Assembly (NCBI RefSeq): GCF_937863155.1
Contig: NZ_CALMFB010000064.1
Location: 1 to 36,949 of the forward strand
DNA: 36,949 nt
Reading direction: 5' to 3'
From: an uncultured Brevundimonas sp.
Lineage (GTDB): Bacteria > Pseudomonadota > Alphaproteobacteria > Caulobacterales > Caulobacteraceae
Position 1 is the first letter of the stretch, and each line of letters starts with the position of its first letter. This document shows positions 17,818 to 26,762 of the stretch, piece after piece. Made by a program: the position numbers and the translations under genes. The notes beneath the pieces were generated by a model. The model saw nothing but the letters and a program-made list of their open reading frames with translations, was not told the DNA's origin and did not search any database.

Positions 17818-18345
17818 ATGACCGACGCCACGCCGCCCGCCAATCCGCCCGCCGACACCCCGCCCGCCGGCGCGCCCGAACAGGGCCAGCCGGCCGGTCC
17901 GGGCTTCCGTATCCTGGCCCAATACGTCCGGGACCTGTCGTTCGAGAACCCGCGCGCGCCCGAAAGCCTGCGTCTGGAAGGCAAGCCCCAGATCGACATG
18001 GGTGTCGAAATGGGCGCGCAAGGGCGGCCCGACGGCCTGTTCGAAGTCGACCTGAAGATGTCGGTCAAATCGACCAGCGAAGACGGCAAGCCGGTCTTCC
18101 AGGTCGAGCTGGTCTATGGCGGCCTGTTCGCCCTGTCGGGCGTGTCCGAACAGGACATCGAGCCGATGCTGCTGATCGAATGCCCGCGCTATCTGTTCCC
18201 CTACGCCCGCGAAGTGATCTCGCGCGCCACGGGCGACGGCGGCTTCTATCCGCCCTTCCTGATCGACCCGATCGACTTCGCCGCCATCTATATGTCGCGC
18301 CAGGAGCAGATCGCCCGCAGCCCGGCCGAGCCCGGTCAGGCCTGA
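17818..18345 (+). CDS. secB: Protein-export chaperone SecB
   Basis: From ATG 17818 the protein has 175 residues; an upstream start would add 25 unconserved residues. After a proline/alanine-rich N-terminal tail (residues 1-28) comes the SecB core with [19 protein letters not shown], the DLKMSV and [13 protein letters not shown] strands, [17 protein letters not shown] and the conserved [14 protein letters not shown] near the C-terminus. SecB tetramers hold preproteins unfolded and hand them to SecA. It is transcribed alone and overlaps the convergent dnaQ by 10 bases. Confidence 0.95.
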   Translation: MTDATPPANPPADTPPAGAPEQGQPAGPGFRILAQYVRDLSFENPRAPESLRLEGKPQIDMGVEMGAQGRPDGLFEVDLKMSVKSTSEDGKPVFQVELVYGGLFALSGVSEQDIEPMLLIECPRYLFPYAREVISRATGDGGFYPPFLIDPIDFAAIYMSRQEQIARSPAEPGQA

Positions 18346-19052
18346 TCGATCACCACGCCGTGGGCGGCCCATAGGGAGCCGTCCTTCAGCGTCCGTTTCA
18401 GAAAGTCCGCATGGGCGGCCCGCTCGATCTCGGTCGAGGCGGGCGCCAGCGGGCGCGGGCGGGGCGGATAGCCGCCCGCCGCCTGGGCCGACGCTTGAGC
18501 GCGCGCCGCCGGGCCGGCGGTCAGGTCCAGCGCCCGCTCCTTGCCGCCCTTCAGCTCCAGATAGACTTCGGCCAGCAGACGCGCGTCGATCAGGGCGCCG
18601 TGCAGGGTCCGCTCGACCAGCGAGATCTTGAACCGCTTGCACAGGGCGTCCAGCGAATTGGCCATGCCCGGAAACCGCTTCTGGGCCAGTTGCAGCGTGT
18701 CGATCCAGCGGTCGCGCTCGGGCGCCGGACGACCGGCTTGGGCGCACTCGAAATCGATGAAATTCCGGTCGAACGACGCGTTGTGGGCGATGATCGGCGC
18801 ATCGCCGATGAATTCCAGCAGGTCATCGACCACCGCCGCGAATTTCGGCGCATCGCGCACCTTGTCGTCGGTGATGCCGTGCACGGCGATGGCGCCGGGG
18901 GGGATCAGCCGCTCGGGATTGACCAGGGTATGATAGGTGCGCCCGGTCGGCAGCAGATCCTCGATCTCGATACAGCCGACCTCGATCAGCCGGTCGCCCG
19001 TCTTGGGGTCGAAGCCGGTGGTTTCCGTATCCAGAACGATCTCGCGGGCCAT
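18336..19052 (-). CDS. dnaQ: DNA polymerase III epsilon subunit (3'-5' proofreading exonuclease)
   Basis: A 238-residue DEDDh exonuclease. Exo I is DTETTG (D8, E10), Exo II is HNASFD (ending D95) and Exo III is [10 protein letters not shown] (H151, D156); all four metal-binding acidic residues and the catalytic histidine are present. The C-terminal 60 residues, rich in Ala/Pro/Arg, would contact the alpha subunit. It starts 6 bases after coaE, so it is the last gene of the ppsR-maf-aroE-coaE-dnaQ run leading away from the origin. Confidence 0.95.
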   Translation of the reverse strand: MAREIVLDTETTGFDPKTGDRLIEVGCIEIEDLLPTGRTYHTLVNPERLIPPGAIAVHGITDDKVRDAPKFAAVVDDLLEFIGDAPIIAHNASFDRNFIDFECAQAGRPAPERDRWIDTLQLAQKRFPGMANSLDALCKRFKISLVERTLHGALIDARLLAEVYLELKGGKERALDLTAGPAARAQASAQAAGGYPPRPRPLAPASTEIERAAHADFLKRTLKDGSLWAAHGVVIDQA

Positions 19053-19058
19053 GACCCC

Positions 19059-19700
19059 TTATTGGGCCGGTTCGGCGCCGGGGTGAAGCCTGCGGCGCGG
19101 CGGCGTCCACAGGGGATCGGTCACGGTGGCCACGATATCCGCCACCGCCGCGCGCGCCGCCTCCAGTCCGTGGCCGGTGTCGATGATGAAGTCGGCGCGG
19201 CGGCGCTTTTCGGCGTCGGGCGTCTGGCGCGTCAGGATGGCGTCCAGCCGTTCACGCGTCATGCCTGGCCGGGCCAGGACCCGCGCCCTCTGCACCTCGG
19301 GATCGGCCGTCACCACCACGACCGCGTCCACCAGGGCCTCCAGGCCGTTTTCGAACAGCAGGGGAATGTCCAGCACCGCCAGGCGCACGCCCACCGCCTC
19401 GGCCTCGGCCAGATCGTCCAGCCGATGCTCGGCCACCAAAGGATGCACCGCCGCCTCCAGCCGCGCGAAGGCGGCGGCGTCCGACCCCAGGGCGCGGGCC
19501 AGTTTCGTGCGGTCCACAGCCCCATCGACGACCACCCCGGGAAACAGGGCGCCGACCGGTTCGACCGCCTTGCCACCCTTGGCGTAAAGCGCATGCACGG
19601 CCGCATCGGCGTCCCAGGCGAAGGCGCCGGCGTCGCGGAACAGGGCCGTGGTCGTGGACTTGCCCATGCCGATGGAGCCGGTCAGGCCCAGAACGATCAT
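19059..19700 (-). CDS. coaE: Dephospho-CoA kinase
   Basis: A 213-residue P-loop kinase: [14 protein letters not shown] with Walker A at residues 8-16, then [14 protein letters not shown], the LVAEHRLD helix region, [12 protein letters not shown] (about 113-124) and [16 protein letters not shown]. It phosphorylates dephospho-CoA in the last step of CoA synthesis. The ATG overlaps the aroE stop by 4 bases and dnaQ starts 6 bases after its stop. Confidence 0.95.
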   Translation of the reverse strand: MIVLGLTGSIGMGKSTTTALFRDAGAFAWDADAAVHALYAKGGKAVEPVGALFPGVVVDGAVDRTKLARALGSDAAAFARLEAAVHPLVAEHRLDDLAEAEAVGVRLAVLDIPLLFENGLEALVDAVVVVTADPEVQRARVLARPGMTRERLDAILTRQTPDAEKRRRADFIIDTGHGLEAARAAVADIVATVTDPLWTPPRRRLHPGAEPAQ

Positions 19701-20506
19701 GGCGCCTCTCCCAGGATGGACAGCGCCCGCGCCCGCACGTCCACGGCGGGCGGCGGTTCGACCCCGAACAGGGCGCGGAACGACGGTCGCGCCTGGCCGA
19801 TCAGCATGGCCAGGCCGTCCACCGTCGGCAGGCCCCGCGCCTGCGCCGCCGCCAACAGGGGCGTGACCAGCGGCCGATAGGTCATGTCCATGACCACCGT
19901 CCCGGTCTCCAGCGGGCCCACATCCAGATCGGGCGGGGCGCTGAGGGCGTTGACGACCAGAACCGCATCGCCGAACGCCTCGGGGCTGCGGCTGACGATC
20001 ACCGCCGGGCCAATGTCGGCGGCCAGGCGTTCGGCGCGCTGGGCCGTGCGGTTGACGATGCGCACCGCCGCCCCGGCCTGGGCCAGGGCATGGGCCGCCG
20101 CTCGCGCCGCGCCCCCGGCCCCCAGGATCACCACCGCCTGACCTAGGACGCTGAGGCCCGGCGCCTGTTCGGCCAGAGCCAGCATCAGCCCTTCGCCGTC
20201 CGTGCTGTCGGCCTGGATGCGGCCGTCGCGGAACAGCAGCAGATTGGCCGCCCCGACGGCCCTGGCCGTCTCGGTCGCCTGATCGGCGGCGGCCAGGGCG
20301 GCTTCCTTATAAGGCGCGGTCACATTCAGTCCGGCCAGGGCGCCGGACCGGCCCTGTCGCAGCAGGTCCACGAACGCGTCTTCATCGACGGGTTCATGGG
20401 CGCCGTAGTGGGCGTCCAGACCGGCGGCCTCGATCCAGGCGCCGTGGATCGCCGGGCTGAGGGAATGGCCGATCGGACGGCCCGCGACGCCGGCCCGGAT
20501 CGTCAT
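19697..20506 (-). CDS. aroE: Shikimate dehydrogenase
   Basis: From the ATG at 20504-20506, overlapping the maf stop as ATGA, this gives 269 residues. The shikimate site shows [12 protein letters not shown] (about 12-23) and [11 protein letters not shown] with the catalytic lysine (about residue 70); the NADP-binding fold shows [13 protein letters not shown] (about 128-140) and [11 protein letters not shown]. It reduces 3-dehydroshikimate in aromatic amino-acid synthesis. The YKEAA variant of the usual HKE motif is common in alphaproteobacteria. Confidence 0.93.
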   Translation of the reverse strand: MTIRAGVAGRPIGHSLSPAIHGAWIEAAGLDAHYGAHEPVDEDAFVDLLRQGRSGALAGLNVTAPYKEAALAAADQATETARAVGAANLLLFRDGRIQADSTDGEGLMLALAEQAPGLSVLGQAVVILGAGGAARAAAHALAQAGAAVRIVNRTAQRAERLAADIGPAVIVSRSPEAFGDAVLVVNALSAPPDLDVGPLETGTVVMDMTYRPLVTPLLAAAQARGLPTVDGLAMLIGQARPSFRALFGVEPPPAVDVRARALSILGEAP

Positions 20507-21099
20507 GCCGCGATCACCCCGTGACGACGCAGCTGGTCCAGCACTGTCCACAGCGGCAGGCCCAGGACGGTGAAATAGTCGCCGTCGATCCGGTCGAACA
20601 GCTGCGACCCCAGACCTTCCAGCCTGTACGAACCGACACAGGCCAGCAGCGCGGTCCCTTCAGCCGCCAGATAGGCGTCCAGGAAGCCGTCGCTGAAATC
20701 GCGCACCTGCATGGTCGCCGTATCGACGCCGGACCACAGCACCCGGCCGTCCCGCGCCAGGGCGGCGCCCGAGTGCAGCTGATGCGGCCGCCCCCGCATG
20801 GCGGACAGACGCGCGCGCGCGGCGCCCAGATCCGGCGCTTTTGAGATCAGGGCGCCGTCGAAGGCCAGGGTCTGGTCCCCGCCCAGCACCCAGGCGCCGG
20901 GTGTCCGCTCGGACACCGCCAGGGCCTTGGCGGCCGCCAGTTCCTGCGCCAGTTCTGCCGCGCGGGCGGCGTCGAACCGGGCCTTGACCGCGCCCTCGTC
21001 CACATCGGCGACCTGCACCTGAAACGCCACGCCGGCGTTTTCCAGCATGGCGCGGCGGGCGGCGCTGGCCGAGGCCAGAATCAGCGGGGCGTGGGTCAC
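20503..21099 (-). CDS. maf: Maf family nucleotide pyrophosphatase
   Basis: A 198-residue Maf/HAM1-fold protein: LILASASAARRAMLENAG at the N-terminus, DEGAVKARF, the WVLGGDQTLAFDG motif with the expected catalytic aspartate (about residue 73) and IDGDYFTVLGLPL near the C-terminus. Family members hydrolyse non-canonical or modified NTPs and some affect septation. The start is GTG (21097-21099), overlapping the ppsR stop as GTGA. Substrate subclass cannot be read from sequence with certainty. Confidence 0.9.
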   Translation of the reverse strand: MTHAPLILASASAARRAMLENAGVAFQVQVADVDEGAVKARFDAARAAELAQELAAAKALAVSERTPGAWVLGGDQTLAFDGALISKAPDLGAARARLSAMRGRPHQLHSGAALARDGRVLWSGVDTATMQVRDFSDGFLDAYLAAEGTALLACVGSYRLEGLGSQLFDRIDGDYFTVLGLPLWTVLDQLRRHGVIAA

Positions 21100-21986
21100 C
21101 AGTGGCTGGCCAGTCTGCGGCTGCGGCGCTCGCTCAACAGGTTGATGATGGCCGCGGCCGTCTCCTCGACCGAGCGGCGGGTCACGTCGATGACCGGCCA
21201 GCCGCGCCGCTCGAAGGCCCGGCGCGCCTTGACCGTCTCGTCGCGCACGGCGTCATGGTCGACATAGCTGGAGGCGCGGCTGGCGTTCAGCCCGTCCAGG
21301 CGGTTGCGGCGGATCTGGACCAGACGGTCCGGCGACACGGTCAGGCCGACCACCAGCGGGTTTTTCAGCGCCGTCAGACGTTCGCCGTCCTCCTGGCCCG
21401 GCACCAGGGGGACATTGGCCGCCCGGATGCCCCGGTGGGCCAGATAGATGCAGGTCGGGGTCTTGGAGGTGCGGCTGACCCCGCACAGCACCACATCGGC
21501 GGCCTCCAGATCCTGGGTCGCGCCCTGGCCGTCGTCGTGGGCCATGGCGAAGTCCAGGGCCGCGATCCGCTCGAAATAGTCGTGGTCCAGGGCATGCTGG
21601 GCGCCGACGCGCGTGGACAGGGCCGCGCCCAGATAGCGCGACAGGGCGCCGACCAGCGGGTCCAGCGCCCCGATCTGGGGCATGTCCAGACGCCGGCAGC
21701 CTTCCTCCAGCTGTTCGCGCAGATCGCGGTCGACAATGGTGTGCAGGACCACGCCGGGGGCGGCGGCCACCTCTTCCAGCACCCGCTCCATCTGCTTGTC
21801 CGACCGGACCAGGGCGTAGATGTGCTCGATGGGGATGACGCCGTCGAACCGGGCCGTCACCGCCTTGGCCATGGCGTTCAGGGTCTCGCCGGTGGAATCC
21901 GACACCAGATGGACGTGGAAATAGGTCGCCAGCCGCGCGGGTCCGGGACGGGCGGGGCCGGGACGATTGGGGTTGGCGGGCGTCAT
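21096..21986 (-). CDS. ppsR: Kinase/pyrophosphorylase of the PPDK-regulatory (DUF299) family
   Basis: A 296-residue protein with the DUF299 landmarks: FHVHLVSDSTGETLNAMAKA (about residues 23-42), a P-loop-like GVSRTSKT (169-176), YLAHRG and NVPLVPG. The family phosphorylates and dephosphorylates pyruvate phosphate dikinase or PEP synthase. The N-terminal 20 residues (PNRPGPARPGPAR) are a basic low-complexity extension. The gene borders the proposed origin and is transcribed away from it. In Caulobacter and Rickettsia the homologous gene (RP001) sits at the same side of the origin. Confidence 0.9.
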   Translation of the reverse strand: MTPANPNRPGPARPGPARLATYFHVHLVSDSTGETLNAMAKAVTARFDGVIPIEHIYALVRSDKQMERVLEEVAAAPGVVLHTIVDRDLREQLEEGCRRLDMPQIGALDPLVGALSRYLGAALSTRVGAQHALDHDYFERIAALDFAMAHDDGQGATQDLEAADVVLCGVSRTSKTPTCIYLAHRGIRAANVPLVPGQEDGERLTALKNPLVVGLTVSPDRLVQIRRNRLDGLNASRASSYVDHDAVRDETVKARRAFERRGWPVIDVTRRSVEETAAAIINLLSERRSRRLASHW

Positions 21987-22004
21987 GCGGGGATGGGCCG
22001 ATCC

Positions 22005-22013
22005 TGTGGATGG
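22005..22013 (-). promoter_or_regulatory. DnaA-box-like site
   Basis: The minus strand reads CCATCCACA, matching seven of nine positions of both TTATCCACA and the Caulobacter G-box TGATCCACA, with the ATCCACA core intact. Confidence 0.45.
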
Positions 22014-22020
22014 TCTGTGA

Positions 22021-22035
22021 GAAGCGGATCGCTTC
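22021..22035. repeat. Small palindrome inside origin region
   Basis: GAAGCG and CGCTTC flank a GAT spacer, a perfect 6-bp inverted repeat between two DnaA-box-like sites. Function unknown; could be chance. Confidence 0.35.
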
Positions 22036-22079
22036 CCTGGGCGCCGATCAGCATAGCGACAGGCAGGGCGGCTCGCGAG

Positions 22080-22088
22080 TGTGGATCG
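22080..22088 (-). promoter_or_regulatory. DnaA box (G-box type)
   Basis: The minus strand reads CGATCCACA, one mismatch from the Caulobacter G-box TGATCCACA. It is the best DnaA-box match in the region. Confidence 0.6.
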
Positions 22089-22164
22089 GGCGGGAAGATC
22101 GGCCCGGTTCGACCCCCGTTCATCCCCCGGCCCAAAAGCCGGCCAATCTCGGCTGGGGAGAAGG

Positions 22165-22179
22165 TTAACGAAACCCTAA
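22165..22179. promoter_or_regulatory. Imperfect CtrA box
   Basis: TTAA-CGAAACC-CTAA matches seven of the eight fixed positions of the CtrA recognition pattern TTAA-N7-TTAA. It lies 53 bases before the perfect box. Confidence 0.55.
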
Positions 22180-22217
22180 CGGCGCCCAGGCGGCGAGGAG
22201 GCTGGGACGGCGGCGGA

Positions 22218-22232
22218 TTAAGACTTTCTTAA
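22218..22232. promoter_or_regulatory. CtrA box
   Basis: TTAA-GACTTTC-TTAA is a perfect match to the CtrA binding pattern TTAA-N7-TTAA. In Caulobacter such boxes in Cori let phosphorylated CtrA block initiation. Three bases separate it from a DnaA-box-like site. Confidence 0.7.
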
Positions 22233-22235
22233 CGC

Positions 22236-22244
22236 TTATCCCCG
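22236..22244 (+). promoter_or_regulatory. Weak DnaA-box-like site next to CtrA box
   Basis: TTATCCCCG matches seven of nine positions of TTATCCACA, including the TTATCC start, directly downstream of the CtrA box. Confidence 0.4.
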
Positions 22245-22289
22245 GTTTCGACAGGCGTCATGATGACCGTTCCATGACAGGGCGCATCC

Positions 22290-22298
22290 TGTGCAGAA
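22290..22298 (-). promoter_or_regulatory. Weak DnaA-box-like site
   Basis: The minus strand reads TTCTGCACA, seven of nine matches to TTATCCACA. Low specificity. Confidence 0.3.
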
Positions 22299-22310
22299 CG
22301 CCGTCGGGCC

Positions 22311-22319
22311 TCTGGATCA
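22311..22319 (-). promoter_or_regulatory. DnaA box (G-box type)
   Basis: The minus strand reads TGATCCAGA, one mismatch from the Caulobacter G-box TGATCCACA. It lies about 40 bases from the AT-rich tract. Confidence 0.5.
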
Positions 22320-22360
22320 GGCCCCAGTTCTCCCCGCCGTCCCGCGCCCTACCGACTACT

Positions 22361-22400
22361 TCCATCTCTCTTTTCTTCTTTGATCTGAAATAGGGATTGA
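22361..22400. other. AT-rich tract, candidate DNA unwinding element
   Basis: Counting bases gives 26 A/T of 40, including a pyrimidine run TTTTCTTCTTT, against a window background well above 60% GC. It lies beside the DnaA-box-like sites, where an unwinding element would be expected; it may also serve the hemE promoter. Confidence 0.45.
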
Positions 22401-22432
22401 GCCATGCGGCCGGGGACCGTATCAGCCGGGCG

Positions 22433-23467
22433 ATGAGCACGCCTGACCTGATCCGCGTTCTGAACGGCGAGACGATGGCCCGGCCGCCGGTGTGGTTCAT
22501 GCGTCAGGCCGGGCGTTACCTGCCCGAATACCGCGCCCTGCGCGCCCAGGCGCCGGACTTCATCGCCTTCTGCCTGAACCCCGAGATGGCGGCCGAGGCG
22601 ACCCTGCAGCCCATGCGGCGGTTCCCCTTCGATGCGGCCATCGTCTTCGCCGACATCCTGTTGATCCCCGGCGCCCTGGGTCAGAAGGTCTGGTTCGAGG
22701 CGGGGGAGGGGCCGCGTCTGGGCGCCCTGCCGGAGATCGCCGCCATGCGCGACCGGGCGCCAGCCGCCGGCCAGGCGCTGAAGGCCGTGGGCGAGACCCT
22801 GTCGATCGTCCGGGCGGCGCTGGAGCCGGAACGGGCGCTGATCGGCTTTGCAGGCGCGCCCTGGACGGTGGCCACCTATATGCTGGACGGCGAGGCTCGC
22901 ACGATCGGCAAGGGCGAGCGGGCGCAGGCGCGCACCTATGCCTATGCCGAACCCGACAAGGTCGCGGCCCTGCTGGAGGTGCTGGTCGAGGCGACGGCCC
23001 ATTATCTGAAGATGCAGCAGGACGCCGGCGCCCAGGTGCTGAAGATCTTCGAGAGCTGGGCCGAGGGCCTGCCGGACGATCTGTTCCACAGTCTGGTCCT
23101 GGCCCCGCATCAGGCCCTGGTGCGCCGCGCGCGAGAACTGGGCGTCACCGTGCCCATCATCGGCTTCCCGCGCGGCTCGGCCGCCCTGGCCGAACACTAT
23201 GCGGCCCAGGCGGGGGTGCAGGGCGTGGCGCTGGACACCGCCTGTCCGCTGGAGGTTGGCCGCCGGGTCCAGGCGATCCGGCCGATCCAGGGGGCGCTGG
23301 ATCCTCTACTGCTGCGCGCGGGCGGACCGATGCTGGACCGGCGCATCGATCAGCTGATGGCGGCCTGGAACGACGGGCCGTGGATCTTCAACCTGGGTCA
23401 CGGCATCCTGCCGGACGTGCCCATCGCCCATGTCGAACAGGCGCTGAAGCGGATCGGGGCGGGATGA
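22433..23467 (+). CDS. hemE: Uroporphyrinogen decarboxylase
   Basis: From ATG 22433 the protein has 344 residues; a TTG 36 bases upstream would add twelve unconserved residues. The family N-terminal signature RPPVWFMRQAGRYLPEYR (18-35) and the second motif GFAGAPWTVATYML (about 138-151) are present, together with the invariant FDAAIVFADIL aspartate stretch. It decarboxylates uroporphyrinogen III to coproporphyrinogen III. It borders the origin, and its stop overlaps the hemH start (ATGA), forming a haem operon with hemH and hemJ. Confidence 0.96.
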   Translation: MSTPDLIRVLNGETMARPPVWFMRQAGRYLPEYRALRAQAPDFIAFCLNPEMAAEATLQPMRRFPFDAAIVFADILLIPGALGQKVWFEAGEGPRLGALPEIAAMRDRAPAAGQALKAVGETLSIVRAALEPERALIGFAGAPWTVATYMLDGEARTIGKGERAQARTYAYAEPDKVAALLEVLVEATAHYLKMQQDAGAQVLKIFESWAEGLPDDLFHSLVLAPHQALVRRARELGVTVPIIGFPRGSAALAEHYAAQAGVQGVALDTACPLEVGRRVQAIRPIQGALDPLLLRAGGPMLDRRIDQLMAAWNDGPWIFNLGHGILPDVPIAHVEQALKRIGAG

Positions 23468-24516
23468 CCGGGGCGGTCGGGCAGAGGATCGCCGTCGTCC
23501 TGTTCAACCTGGGCGGGCCGGACGGACCCCAGGCGGTCAAACCCTTTCTGGCCAATCTGTTCAGCGACCCGGCCATCATCGGCCTGCCGGCCCTGGTGCG
23601 GCGGCCCCTGGCGCGGCTGATCGCGGCACGACGGGAAAAGGGCGCCCAGGCCAACTATGCGCTGATGGGCGGCGGCTCGCCCCTGTTGCCCGAAACCCGC
23701 GCCCAGGCGGCGGCCCTGTCGGCGGTGCTGAAACAGGCTCGGCCGGACGACCGGATCGGCGTCTTCATCGCCATGCGCTACTGGAACCCTCTGACCGAAC
23801 AGGCGGCGGCCGAGGTTCAGGCCTTTGCGCCGGATCGGGTCGTCCTGCTGCCGCTTTATCCCCAGTTCTCGACCACCACGACCCAGTCGTCGCTGAAACG
23901 CTGGCGCGAGGTCTATCGCGGGCCGGGCCGGGAACATGCGGTCTGCTGTTATCCGCGCGCCGAAGGCTGGATCGCCGCCCAGGCGGAGGGGGTGAAGGCG
24001 GCCCTGGCCCAGGCGGGCGAGGCGCCCGTGCGGGTGCTGTTCTCGGCTCACGGCGTGCCCGAACGGGTCATCACCGGCCGGGGCGATCCCTATCAGGAAC
24101 AGGTCGAGGCCACGGCCACAGCCATCGCCGTGGCGGCGGGTCTGGTGGACTGGCAGGTCTGTTACCAGAGCCGGGTCGGGCCGTTGAAATGGCTGGGGCC
24201 GTCGACGCCCGAGGCGATCGAACAGGCGGCGGCCGACGGCGTCGGCGTGGTGGTGGCCCCCATCGCCTTCGTGTCCGAACATATCGAGACCCTGGTCGAG
24301 CTGGATATCGAATATGCGGAACTGGCGCACCGGCTGGGCGTGGCGCCCTATCTGCGGGTTCCGGCCGTGGGGGTGACGCCGGTTTTCATCGAGACCCTGA
24401 AACAGGCGGTGATCCAGGCGCTGGACCGCGACGGGGTTTCGCCCCACGGTCCCGGCTGCGAAGGACGATGGGCGGCCTGCCCGGTCCGGGGCAGCTGTCG
24501 CAAGGAGGCGGCGTGA
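23464..24516 (+). CDS. hemH: Ferrochelatase with C-terminal cysteine cluster
   Basis: A 350-residue ferrochelatase starting at ATG 23464. Motifs are FNLGGPD (14-20), LLPLYPQFSTTTTQS, the catalytic histidine in FSAHGVPE (H196) and SEHIETLVELD with the acidic proton-shuttle residue near E272. C332, C339 and C345 in the last 20 residues plus C161/C162 inside the domain are placed as in the [2Fe-2S]-containing ferrochelatases, a type reported from Caulobacter crescentus. It inserts Fe2+ into protoporphyrin IX at the inner membrane. Its stop shares a base with the hemJ ATG (TGATG). Confidence 0.95.
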   Translation: MTGAVGQRIAVVLFNLGGPDGPQAVKPFLANLFSDPAIIGLPALVRRPLARLIAARREKGAQANYALMGGGSPLLPETRAQAAALSAVLKQARPDDRIGVFIAMRYWNPLTEQAAAEVQAFAPDRVVLLPLYPQFSTTTTQSSLKRWREVYRGPGREHAVCCYPRAEGWIAAQAEGVKAALAQAGEAPVRVLFSAHGVPERVITGRGDPYQEQVEATATAIAVAAGLVDWQVCYQSRVGPLKWLGPSTPEAIEQAAADGVGVVVAPIAFVSEHIETLVELDIEYAELAHRLGVAPYLRVPAVGVTPVFIETLKQAVIQALDRDGVSPHGPGCEGRWAACPVRGSCRKEAA

Positions 24517-24980
24517 TGGACTATGATCTGGTGCGCGGCCTGCACATTCTGGCGGTGATCGCCTGGATGGCCGGCATGCTGTTCCTGCCGCGCCTCTATG
24601 CCTATGACGCCGAACAGGCCGACAAGCCCGAGCCGCTGCGGTCCGAGATGCGCGCCCTGTTGCGCCTGTGGCAGGTGCGGCTGCTGCGGATCATCGTCAA
24701 TCCGGCCATGATCGCCGCCTTTGTGTTTGGCGGCTGGCTTCTGTGGATCCGCAGCGGTTATGGCGCGGACTGGAGCGTGGCCCATCAGCCGTGGATGATC
24801 GTCAAGCTGGCGGGGGTGTTCGCCCTGTCGGCCTGGCACGGTTTCCTGGCGGGCCAGAGGAAGAAGATTCTGGCCGGGACGTCGAAATGTTCGGGCCGCT
24901 TCTGGCGCATGACCAATGAAATCCCCTTCCTGATCGCCATCGTCATGGTGATCGCCGTCACGACGGAATGGGCCTTTTAA
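24516..24980 (+). CDS. hemJ: HemJ-type protoporphyrinogen IX oxidase (CopD/UPF0093 family)
   Basis: A 154-residue integral membrane protein from ATG 24516, with AAGGAGG at 24502-24508 ideally spaced. Four membrane spans are visible: VRGLHILAVIAWMAGMLFLPRLY with the family-conserved HILAVIAWMAG, IIVNPAMIAAFVFGGWLLW, WMIVKLAGVFALSAWHGFLAG and IPFLIAIVMVIAVT. The WHG histidine and early histidine are typical of HemJ. It supplies protoporphyrin IX to the co-operonic ferrochelatase, which explains the gene order hemE-hemH-hemJ. Confidence 0.92.
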   Translation: MDYDLVRGLHILAVIAWMAGMLFLPRLYAYDAEQADKPEPLRSEMRALLRLWQVRLLRIIVNPAMIAAFVFGGWLLWIRSGYGADWSVAHQPWMIVKLAGVFALSAWHGFLAGQRKKILAGTSKCSGRFWRMTNEIPFLIAIVMVIAVTTEWAF

Positions 24981-25247
24981 GGCGCTATCGGTCGACGCGC
25001 GGCGTCTCCCGGCTTGAGCGCCTGATGGGGCGCAGACGACCTCATGCTTGACCCGAACGGGCGGGCGTGGTTTGCCTGCGCTCGAACCGGTCCTGGCGTT
25101 CCGCCGGACGGTCCCCCTCTCTCAGCGATGCCGCTTCCCTTCTCTCGAAGCCGAGGCGGAGACCATCGCCCTTCCTGCCGGCCGCAAGGCCATGAATCGC
25201 CAGCCGTCTCGACCTCGCTTGGTGCGAGCGTTCGGGCGTGCGCCTGA
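24981..25247. other. Long rho leader region, no gene seen
   Basis: These 267 bases separate hemJ from rho. Short overlapping frames exist but lack ribosome sites and family features. A TTGACC at 25048 could be a -35 element, but no matching -10 was seen. Many bacteria autoregulate rho through its leader; nothing here proves it. Confidence 0.4.
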
Positions 25248-26672
<1,425 letters not shown>

Positions 26673-26676
26673 TTTT

Positions 26677-26718
26677 GGCCCTAACGCTCGGCTCGCGGAG
26701 CCTCGCTGCTTGAGGGCC
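26677..26718 (+). terminator. Possible rho transcript 3' stem-loop
   Basis: GGCCCT (26677-26682) pairs with AGGGCC (26713-26718), enclosing the hairpin GGCTC-GCG-GAGCC (26690-26702). There is no T tract; C residues and a parS site follow. Whether it terminates or only protects the 3' end is open. Confidence 0.4.
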
Positions 26719-26722
26719 CCCC

Positions 26723-26738
26723 TGTTTCACGTGAAACA
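26723..26738. promoter_or_regulatory. parS centromere site
   Basis: TGTTTCACGTGAAACA, a perfect match to the ParB-binding palindrome, in the rho-DUF6489 intergenic space about 4.3 kb from the origin region. Confidence 0.95.
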
Positions 26739-26762
26739 GGGCGAAGACAGAGGAGCCGTCCT

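Larger units (their letters stand above)
21987..22432. other. Candidate chromosomal replication origin (oriC/Cori type)
   Basis: This 446-base gene-free region is flanked by ppsR and hemE, both transcribed outward, which is exactly where Caulobacter crescentus Cori lies (between RP001 and hemE). It contains five DnaA-box-like sequences, one perfect and one imperfect TTAA-N7-TTAA CtrA box, and a 40-base tract (22361-22400) that is 65% AT in otherwise very GC-rich DNA and could unwind. No GANTC (CcrM) site was found in it by eye, unlike what would be expected from Caulobacter. hemE promoter elements must also lie here. Confidence 0.82.

Noticed and set aside
22258-22500. An 80-codon minus-strand frame crossing the origin region into hemE
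   Set aside because: It is antisense to the conserved hemE start, has no ribosome site or recognisable family, and overlaps the DnaA-box-like sites.
25044-25247. Two overlapping 67-codon frames in the rho leader
   Set aside because: They overlap each other in different frames, lack ribosome sites and resemble no family.
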